Source: CAZKEW01 sp964580435 (GTDB taxonomy: Bacteria; Acidobacteriota; Aminicenantia; Aminicenantales; UBA8522). Taken from it: a DNA stretch of 15,171 nucleotides. The DNA lies in assembly GCA_964580435.1 (NCBI GenBank), contig CAZOKP010000067.1, forward strand, positions 1 to 15,171, read 5' to 3'. Below, piece after piece: positions 6,748-13,089 of this stretch (the stretch's first letter is position 1; every line of letters begins with the position of its first letter). The translations under genes and the position numbers were made by a program. The notes below the pieces were generated by a model. That model saw only the letters and a list, made by a program, of their open reading frames with translations. It searched no databases and had not been told where the DNA came from.

Positions 6748-8793
6748 TCAGAAGAACACGATGACCAGATAAATGATGCTCAGAATGGCGACAACCGTGG
6801 CGATCATGGAGCTGGCGCGCGAACGCTTGTCCGTTTCCAGGAGCTTGTTAGCCTGGGAGGAACGTCGGATGATGAGCGGACAGAGGATAAAGGTATTGAG
6901 AACGAGGGGGATGATGAGGAACCAGGATTTTTCCACCCAGGAGCTCGCAAGAAACGTCTGGTGAAGGGCGGTCGTAAACAGGTCCCATCCGGAGAGACCA
7001 GTGATGCTCCTGTGAGTCATACGGAAAACGTCAAACCCCCGCATTAAAAAGAGCATCGCGTCGCCGATGAGCAGGAGCCCCGCGCCGAGTCGGGCGGTGT
7101 AGGCGAGATGACTGGCGCCCCGCTTCTGCATATCATGGCCCATCATGCGGCTGTGAATAGCGCCGTAGCCGACATAGATCAGGAACCCGAAGTTGAGCCA
7201 GGCAGCAAACCTCAGCCAGGACGTGGGCGGGAGGTAATAGATCAAGTAGAGGCATGATATGATGCCCAGCGTGGGAAAGAGATAGTTGCGAAAGAAGGAA
7301 AAGAGAACGGCGGCCAAAGCCAAGACGATGATTTTTGTGGTCAGCGTGCCGGGGACAAAAAACAGGGCCACGGCCATGGCGGCAAAAAGGATGCCGCTCC
7401 ACAGCCATCCGCTGGGAACGCGGAAAGGCCGCGGACGATCGGGGTCCTTTTTTCGCAGGACGATGATCCCGGCGCAGACCAGGAGGAAGGCGAACAGCGT
7501 GCCGATGTTGGTAAGGTCCACCATCTCGTCGATACTGGCTACCGCCGCGAAAGACGCCACAAAAACGCCCGTCAGGATGGTGGCCACATGGGGCGTCCGG
7601 AAGCGCTTATGCACTTTGCTGAAAGTCTTGGGAAGAAGTCCATCACGCGCCATGCTGAAGAATATTCGCGGCTGGCCCAGCTGAAAGATGAGAAGCACGG
7701 CAGTGTGGGCGATGACGGAACCAAAGGCCACAATGCCCACCGCCCAGCCGAGGTTCGGGGCGGCATGCTGCAGGGCCATGGTGAGGGGCTCAGCCTGCTC
7801 GGTGGCCAATTTCATCTTGAGGTCAGGGTAGGAGATGAGGCCAGTGAAGACCGCCGAGACGACGATGTAAAAAATGGTGCAGATGATGAGCGACCCGATG
7901 ATGCCGATGGGCAGGTCACGCTTCGGATTCTTTGTTTCCTCGGCCACGGTGGATACGGCGTCAAACCCGATGTAGGCAAAAAAGACGATGGCTGCCCCGG
8001 CGCTGATACCCGCCCAGCCGTTGGGTGCAAAAGGCGTCCAGTTGGCGGGCTTGACCCAGAAAAACCCGATGATGATGAAAAAGGTCAGGACGATAATCTT
8101 TATGCCCACCATGATGGCGTTGAACCGGGCGCTCTCCCGGATGCCCCAGACAAGAACGATGGTGATGACGGTGACGATGCCCACCGCCAGCAGGTTGAAG
8201 ATAAGGGGCACGCCGAAAATGTGCGGGGCGTCACGAAACACGATCTTGACGCCATTGGCATCGACGATCTTGGCCGCTGTGCGGTAGTCCATGGACAGCC
8301 AGTCAGGGACGAAAATGCCGAATCCCTTGAGAAAGGTCTTGAAGTAGTTGGCCCAAGAGATAGCCACGGCTATGTTGCCTACGGCGTATTCGATGATCAG
8401 GTCCCAGCCGATGATCCAAGCTACGATTTCGCCCAGAGTGGCGTAGGAATAGGTGTAGGCGGACCCGGAGATGGGAACAATGGAGGTGAACTCGGCATAA
8501 CAGAGGGCGGTGAAACTGCAGACAATGGCGGTGATGACGAATGACACCATCAGGGCGGGACCTGCGCCCGGCCGGAAGATATCCCCGGCAGAAGCTGTGC
8601 CGATGGTGGCGAAAATGCCGGCCCCAATGATGGCGCCGATGCCGAAAAGGATCAATTGGAACGGTCCCAGGACCCGTTTCAACTGGTATTCGGGCTTCTC
8701 GGCGTCTTCGATGCACTCGTCGAGGGGTTTCGTCCGGAAAAGCTTCGACAACATCGTGCTCTTCGCGCCAAAAGCACCCAGCGATTTTTTCAT
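6748..8793 (-). CDS. CAT-type cationic amino-acid transporter with C-terminal extension
   Basis: 681 residues. The APC/CAT core shows GIGAIIGAGIF (51-61), ALCYAEFTSIVPISGSAYTY (96-115), the loop EETKNPKRDLPIGI (285-298) and FSMARDGLLP (379-388). These are characteristic of YfnA/CAT-like importers of arginine, lysine or other amino acids. The core normally ends at a Tyr-Gly-x-x-His-Ser sequence, here YGAIHS (543-548). About 130 further residues follow, with three hydrophobic stretches (about 567-590, 623-644, 662-681) separated by basic loops. ATG at 8793 is preceded by AAGGATGAG at good spacing. The gene sits between the sugar operon and the APC run, with gaps on both sides, and is probably its own unit driven by the promoter at 8859-8886. 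Confidence 0.92.
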   Translation of the reverse strand: MKKSLGAFGAKSTMLSKLFRTKPLDECIEDAEKPEYQLKRVLGPFQLILFGIGAIIGAGIFATIGTASAGDIFRPGAGPALMVSFVITAIVCSFTALCYAEFTSIVPISGSAYTYSYATLGEIVAWIIGWDLIIEYAVGNIAVAISWANYFKTFLKGFGIFVPDWLSMDYRTAAKIVDANGVKIVFRDAPHIFGVPLIFNLLAVGIVTVITIVLVWGIRESARFNAIMVGIKIIVLTFFIIIGFFWVKPANWTPFAPNGWAGISAGAAIVFFAYIGFDAVSTVAEETKNPKRDLPIGIIGSLIICTIFYIVVSAVFTGLISYPDLKMKLATEQAEPLTMALQHAAPNLGWAVGIVAFGSVIAHTAVLLIFQLGQPRIFFSMARDGLLPKTFSKVHKRFRTPHVATILTGVFVASFAAVASIDEMVDLTNIGTLFAFLLVCAGIIVLRKKDPDRPRPFRVPSGWLWSGILFAAMAVALFFVPGTLTTKIIVLALAAVLFSFFRNYLFPTLGIISCLYLIYYLPPTSWLRFAAWLNFGFLIYVGYGAIHSRMMGHDMQKRGASHLAYTARLGAGLLLIGDAMLFLMRGFDVFRMTHRSITGLSGWDLFTTALHQTFLASSWVEKSWFLIIPLVLNTFILCPLIIRRSSQANKLLETDKRSRASSMIATVVAILSIIYLVIVFF

Positions 8794-8858
8794 GCTCTCA
8801 TCCTTCGTTCAGTCTGCGACACGCGAACAACAAATCTGCCTTGAAGGCCAAGTGGTAT

Positions 8859-8886
8859 ATGATAACAAAACGAAAAAAAATAACAA
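8859..8886 (-). promoter_or_regulatory. Candidate promoter for the CAT transporter
   Basis: On the minus strand TTGTTA (8886-8881) and TATCAT (8864-8859, 5 of 6 to TATAAT) are spaced by 16 nt in a very A/T-rich stretch. The predicted start leaves a leader of roughly 55-60 nt before ATG 8793. No terminator hairpin for the upstream sugar operon is visible in the same gap, so read-through is possible. Confidence 0.45.
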
Positions 8887-8906
8887 TAAAAAATAAGTCA
8901 ACCCCT

Positions 8907-10010
8907 CTATTTTAAAGCGGCTTTGACGGCGTCCTTCTTTTCCGGAGATTTTTCCAGGGTGTCCCAGTTCCAGAAGACGACTCCCCTAGAGGGCGGCTTC
9001 AAAGCCTCGGTCAGGGCGGCTTTGAATTCGGAGGCTGCAAGTTTCGCCTCGATATAAGCCTCTTCGACTTGGATGCTGGGCAGAACTTGCCCTTGGGTCC
9101 AATCGTAAACGTCAGCAACGACGGAATGAACCCAGGCGGGGCCCCTCAGGAGCATGTGGTGATAACACATGGGCGAGAGATAATCGGCCAGGGGAGCGAT
9201 CCGGGCCAGGTCCTGGGCGGCGATGATTCTCATCGCTCCGCCGAAATCCTCCCTCCTCCACGGGACAGTATGGACATTGATTTTGACGTTCGGCTTGACC
9301 TTTCTGGCCCCTTCAGCCAGCTCTTTAATCATGCCCGCAATCACATCGCCTTTGAATTTCGTCCATTCCTCGAGGTGGTTGGCAATAATCCACTGCGCTT
9401 TTCGGCTGGTTTCGGAGAGGTCCGCAGGGATCTTCAGGCCGGTCGCTTTCTCGAATGCCCCCAGGCAGCTCGCATCAAAACATGTCTGAGGCAGGGACTT
9501 GAGAGTCCGGTTAGGATAGACTTTTTCCCAGTAGACAAAATAGCGCATGAAATCCAGGCTGATTCCGTCAGGGTCGAAGTCGCGCACAAGGTCCTTTACG
9601 TATTCGATCATTTTGCTGCGGTAGTCCTGGCGCGTCGGGCAGACGAACTTCACCCAGTCCTCGCTGGCCCTTTCGCCTTGAGCTGTGATGGCATAGAGGT
9701 CGGGCCGCTTGTCCAATTCCTCGGCATTGAAGAAGATGGGGACGATGATGAACGTGGCCACGCCGTTTTTTTTCGCTAAGTTCCTGAATTCCTCGTTGGA
9801 TTCGAGCACAGGACTCGCAAAAACCGTGTTGATGCCGAGGCTCTTCCACTCGGCGAACAGGGTTTTCAAATCGCCTTTGTAGTCATAGATCTTGACTCCG
9901 ATGAGGAGGTCCTTCGTCGCCCCTTGAACAGCCTTCCCCGGGAAGGCACTCAACAAGACCAGCGCCAAGAATCCGAGGGCTATCCACCGGGCTATTTTCT
10001 TTTTTTTCAT
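8907..10010 (-). CDS. Secreted TIM-barrel protein, GHL10/DUF4015-like putative glycoside hydrolase
   Basis: 367 residues from the ATG at 10010 (a GTG at 10013 is the alternative). The N-terminus MKKKKIARWIALGFLALVLL, followed by SAFPGKAVQGA, is a signal peptide with likely cleavage near residue 31, so it acts outside the inner membrane. The mature part reads as a (beta/alpha)8 barrel: IGVKIYDY near the start, then DPDGISLDFMRYF (146-158), KINVHTVPW (243-251), DYLSPMCYHHM (276-286), LPSIQVEE (310-317) and GVVFWNWDTL (343-352). The D-G-I-x-L-D-x-x-R-Y motif and the late SPMxYHHM strand are typical of GHL10-like and DUF4015-like putative hydrolases. Asp148, Asp153 and Glu316/317 are candidate catalytic residues, but I cannot assign them. 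Its ATG overlaps the upstream stop as TGATG, so the two are translationally coupled. Confidence 0.8.
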   Translation of the reverse strand: MKKKKIARWIALGFLALVLLSAFPGKAVQGATKDLLIGVKIYDYKGDLKTLFAEWKSLGINTVFASPVLESNEEFRNLAKKNGVATFIIVPIFFNAEELDKRPDLYAITAQGERASEDWVKFVCPTRQDYRSKMIEYVKDLVRDFDPDGISLDFMRYFVYWEKVYPNRTLKSLPQTCFDASCLGAFEKATGLKIPADLSETSRKAQWIIANHLEEWTKFKGDVIAGMIKELAEGARKVKPNVKINVHTVPWRREDFGGAMRIIAAQDLARIAPLADYLSPMCYHHMLLRGPAWVHSVVADVYDWTQGQVLPSIQVEEAYIEAKLAASEFKAALTEALKPPSRGVVFWNWDTLEKSPEKKDAVKAALK

Positions 10011-10924
10011 CACGGCTTCTTTTCTTCCCCTGTCGGCAGGGTTTCCCTGAGAGTGAAATCCACCCAGATGATTCCGAGGTCTTGTTTTATTCTTGTCCGG
10101 AGGGCGTCCCCGATCGTCTTGGGAGGATTATTCAGCTTGCTCCACCAGGCCCTGTCTGTGCGATAGCCGACCTGGAAGAAAACCAGATTCGGATAAAAAA
10201 CGTTGGCCCAGTCGTTGACGAATTCCGTCACCATAGCATCGAGGTCCTTGAGCTCCTGGCTGTCGTCCACAAAGACAATCTCCCCACGGTATTTGGGCGG
10301 CATCCAGCGGTTGTCCCAATGCTTCAGGAACAGCCGATATTTCGGGTTGTATGACTTCACTTTCTCTTCCCATTGTTGGGCCATGACGTCATCGACCTTG
10401 ACCCCCCATTGCGGATTATCCGCTTCCCGGTGCCACTCGACGTCCACGCCGAAACCGATGACACAAGGGTGGTGTTTGTACCTGCTGAGCACGAGATCGA
10501 TCAATGTGTTCATGTCGGCGTTGGCCGGCTCCACCTGCAAGAAGACCCGTATCCCTGCCTTGTCAAAAGCGCTGAGAAAAGCCTCGTGCTTGTCGACGGG
10601 GTCAAACTGGATCTGAGGATACTCCTTGCCGTCGCCCGGGAAAAAAAGGTGACAATCCTTGGGACGGCTGAGCTCGCCGACGATCCAGACGGCGCAGGGC
10701 TTCGAGCCTTCGAAAAAGCCGGTCATAGCATTTATGGCCATCTCCCATCCTGGGGGCGCGGGGAAAGGCTTGATGCCATAATTGGACGACCTGACGCCGG
10801 CGAACACGACCTTGCCTGGGCTCTCAAGAACAGGCGGCAACGGCCTTTCTGCTTGTTCCTGGACAAAACCGAATGTCGCGAGAGACAAAAAGAAAAAAAG
10901 CGAAAAAATGATTTTAGACCTCAT
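10010..10924 (-). CDS. Secreted hypothetical protein with TIM-barrel-like motifs
   Basis: 304 residues from ATG 10924, chosen because GGAGGG lies 4 nt upstream and MRSKIIFSLFFFLSLATFGF is a good signal peptide; an upstream start at 10969 would overlap the ROK gene and bury it. The mature protein has strand-end motifs suggesting a glycosidase-type barrel: FAGVRSSNYG (41-50), AVWIVGEL (78-85), RVFLQVEPANAD (126-137), IGFGVDVEWH (156-165), YRLFLKHWDNRW (196-207) and VFFQVGYRTDRAW (248-260). Glu132, Asp161 and Glu163 sit at ends of predicted strands and could be active-site acids. I do not recognise the family. The stop codon overlaps the next gene's start. The location in a sugar operon suggests a glycan substrate or carbohydrate-binding role, but that is inference. 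Confidence 0.78.
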   Translation of the reverse strand: MRSKIIFSLFFFLSLATFGFVQEQAERPLPPVLESPGKVVFAGVRSSNYGIKPFPAPPGWEMAINAMTGFFEGSKPCAVWIVGELSRPKDCHLFFPGDGKEYPQIQFDPVDKHEAFLSAFDKAGIRVFLQVEPANADMNTLIDLVLSRYKHHPCVIGFGVDVEWHREADNPQWGVKVDDVMAQQWEEKVKSYNPKYRLFLKHWDNRWMPPKYRGEIVFVDDSQELKDLDAMVTEFVNDWANVFYPNLVFFQVGYRTDRAWWSKLNNPPKTIGDALRTRIKQDLGIIWVDFTLRETLPTGEEKKP

Positions 10925-10927
10925 TTG

Positions 10928-10933
10928 CCCTCC
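10928..10933 (-). promoter_or_regulatory. Ribosome binding site fixing the start at 10924
   Basis: GGAGGG on the minus strand, with CAA before ATG 10924. It decides between this start and the in-frame ATG further upstream, which would overlap the ROK gene by 20 nt. Confidence 0.6.
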
Positions 10934-10949
10934 GTTTTTTGGCACGTTT

Positions 10950-11795
10950 TTATTTCCTGATCGCATCATAATAAAGAGCCGCGGCGCCCAGAATGGCGAT
11001 GTTCCGGACCCGGGTAACTCCGACCTTGATATTCTTGAGCACGAGCGTGTAGATAAAAGTCCCGATGGACTCCCACATGGCCTGCCTGAAATACCTGTAG
11101 GATTGGCTGACCGAACCGCCCAGGACGATGATATCCGGGTCGACGGCGTAGAGAATCGTCTTTATCGCCTCTCCGAGATGGCGGCCGAATTCGCCGAAGA
11201 TGCGGAGCGCCTCCGCGTCCCCTTTTTTGGCCCGCTCAGAAAGCTCCCTTCCCGAGGTCTTGTAAACATTCTTGAAGAACTGGCCGCTGGCATAATACTC
11301 ATGATTATGGTCGAGATAGGAGATCATGCCGAACTCCCCCGCCCCGCAGTTGGCCCCGCTGTAAAGCTTTCCGTTGGTGATGACACCGGCTCCCAGTCCC
11401 GTCCCGACGATCAAGCCGACGGCATTGTCGTAATTTCTGGCCTGGCCGAAATATTTCTCGCCTACGGCGAAACAATTCGCATCATTATTGATATAAACCG
11501 GAAGGCGGTACCGTTTTTCCAGGAAATCCTTGAGGGGCACTTTTTTCCAGGAGGGAATGTTGACCACATCGTAGATGATCCCTCTTTTGAGGTCGACGAC
11601 GCTCGGAACGCCCACCCCGATTCCCTTGAGCCCCCTGTGGACCAGGGGATCGATGACGCCGAAGACCTGCTCCACGACCTCCTTTTGAGAGCCCTGGCCG
11701 TTTATGGCTGAAGCAGCGACTTTAACGAGCCGGTTGTCCTTGACGATGCCGGCCCGGACATTCGTCCCTCCTAAGTCGACTCCCAGGATAGACAT
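10950..11795 (-). CDS. ROK-family sugar kinase lacking the usual zinc motif
   Basis: 281 residues, short for a ROK kinase. The phosphate-binding motif is GVDLGGTNVRAG (5-16). The sugar-binding/catalytic segment is YINNDANCFAVGE (101-113), with Asp105 as the likely catalytic base. GTGLGAGV (131-138) and GAGEFGM (151-157) follow, with Glu154 as a sugar contact. A late DIIVLGGSVS (221-230) completes the adenosine-binding half. The zinc ligands normally found after Gly-Glu-x-Gly-His (the CxCGxxGC stretch) are absent: the position is GEFGMISYLDHNHEYYASGQ. I recall Bacteroidetes-type ROK kinases with a similar replacement. It should phosphorylate a hexose or amino-sugar in the cytoplasm. It begins 18 nt after the porter stop, with AAAGGG upstream. 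Confidence 0.92.
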   Translation of the reverse strand: MSILGVDLGGTNVRAGIVKDNRLVKVAASAINGQGSQKEVVEQVFGVIDPLVHRGLKGIGVGVPSVVDLKRGIIYDVVNIPSWKKVPLKDFLEKRYRLPVYINNDANCFAVGEKYFGQARNYDNAVGLIVGTGLGAGVITNGKLYSGANCGAGEFGMISYLDHNHEYYASGQFFKNVYKTSGRELSERAKKGDAEALRIFGEFGRHLGEAIKTILYAVDPDIIVLGGSVSQSYRYFRQAMWESIGTFIYTLVLKNIKVGVTRVRNIAILGAAALYYDAIRK

Positions 11796-11813
11796 CGGAT
11801 TTTGCCCTTTTGT

Positions 11814-13079
11814 TCAGCTCGCCGCAGCCAGCTTTTTCTTCCTGGAGAAGATGGTTTCGTTGGTGATCAGCGGCCTGGCCCAGAACCCGATGCTCAAAAT
11901 GTAGCCGAGGGTGAGATACAGGAAGAACATCCCTGTTCTCAGCCCGAAGCTGTCTCCCAGCCGGCCGATGATGAGAGGCACGAGGGCGCCCCCGATGATA
12001 CCGGTGCACAAAATCCCGGAGAAAGACCCGTGGTGGCTTTCGACCGAATTTAGGGCCAGCGAGAAAATGATCGACCACATCACCGAGGCCGCGAATCCGA
12101 CCAGGGGAAACGCGATCCTGGCGATATGGGCGGGCCCGAAGAATCCCAGGGACAGGAACAGAATGGCTGCTAAAGCGAATACAATCAAGACCTTACGGCT
12201 GTCGAGGAGCTTGAGTAGCACCAGCCCCAAGAGGCAGCCGATGGTCATCATCCCCCAGAACCAGGACACCGTCCTTGCACCCACGCTCTGGGGGTCGAGC
12301 TTATGATAAACATACAGGAATTGGGAGATCCAGTTGGCCACCCCCTGTTCCGTGCCGACATAGGCCATGATACCGAAGAAATAGAGGATAACGGTCTTTT
12401 TCTTGAAGAGCATCTTATGCGTCGCCCAGGCCCCGGCCTTTTCGTCTTCCTTCCTGATGACGACCGGGAACCGGGCAAAAAGAATCACGAAGACCATGAC
12501 CAGGGTCACTGCGGCAAACACCCAATAGACTGAAATCCAGGGAAGTTCGGCCGGGACGAGGCCGGCCATGAGCTTGATCAAGAAATTTTTCGGGCCGCTC
12601 ATATCCTTAAGGTTGGTCACGAAATAAGTGTAAACATAAGGGCTCAAGAACGAGGCGCCCCCGAAGACGGTCTGGGCCATGACCGAGTTGAAGGCGAAGT
12701 GCTCTTCTCCCCCGGCCACCCGAAGCAGGGGGTTGATCGCCACCTGGAGCGCGGCCATCCCGACCCCGATCAAGAAGAGCGAGAGGATAGCCACCCGATA
12801 GACGGGCACAAGGGAGAATAGGAGCGCGCCCAAAAAAGCCACGCAGAACGCCGCGACCATGACCGGCTTTTCCTTCAGCCTCTCCACAAGCATCCCGCTC
12901 GGGATCGACATGACTCCGTAGGCGATGAAAAAGGCAAAAGGCAGAAGGGCAACGAGGGTGAGGCTAAGGTTGAAACTGCGGATAATATCCGGGACAAGAG
13001 GGCCGATGATGTTGGTCAAGAAAGAGATAACAAAAAAGATCAGAAGAATCAGGCCAACGATGAAATAGTTGCGTTTCAC
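11814..13079 (-). CDS. MFS sugar:H+ symporter, FucP/GluP/NagP-type (FHS family)
   Basis: 421 residues from a GTG at 13079, with 12 membrane segments. The frame extends to a TTG at 13112, but that would overlap the GH2 gene by 23 nt. The GTG lies 10 nt past its stop with AGGA upstream. FHS-type features are LQVAINPLLRVAG (111-123), the loop PSGMLVERLKEKP (60-72), a long periplasmic-side loop near 155-175 and a final helix pair with FGLRTGMFFLYL. Characterised relatives carry fucose, glucose/galactose or N-acetylglucosamine with protons across the inner membrane; which one cannot be told. Its place between a GH2 exo-enzyme and a sugar kinase indicates it imports the monosaccharide they release and use. 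Confidence 0.9.
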   Translation of the reverse strand: MKRNYFIVGLILLIFFVISFLTNIIGPLVPDIIRSFNLSLTLVALLPFAFFIAYGVMSIPSGMLVERLKEKPVMVAAFCVAFLGALLFSLVPVYRVAILSLFLIGVGMAALQVAINPLLRVAGGEEHFAFNSVMAQTVFGGASFLSPYVYTYFVTNLKDMSGPKNFLIKLMAGLVPAELPWISVYWVFAAVTLVMVFVILFARFPVVIRKEDEKAGAWATHKMLFKKKTVILYFFGIMAYVGTEQGVANWISQFLYVYHKLDPQSVGARTVSWFWGMMTIGCLLGLVLLKLLDSRKVLIVFALAAILFLSLGFFGPAHIARIAFPLVGFAASVMWSIIFSLALNSVESHHGSFSGILCTGIIGGALVPLIIGRLGDSFGLRTGMFFLYLTLGYILSIGFWARPLITNETIFSRKKKLAAAS

Positions 13080-13089
13080 GGAATCCGTC

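Noticed and set aside
7588..8544. 318-codon plus-strand ORF inside the CAT transporter
   Set aside because: Asp/Gly/Glu-rich antisense product typical of the complement of hydrophobic membrane codons; no start signal of note.
10782..11711. 309-codon plus-strand ORF opposite the ROK kinase
   Set aside because: Shadow of a well-supported kinase; composition is antisense-like.
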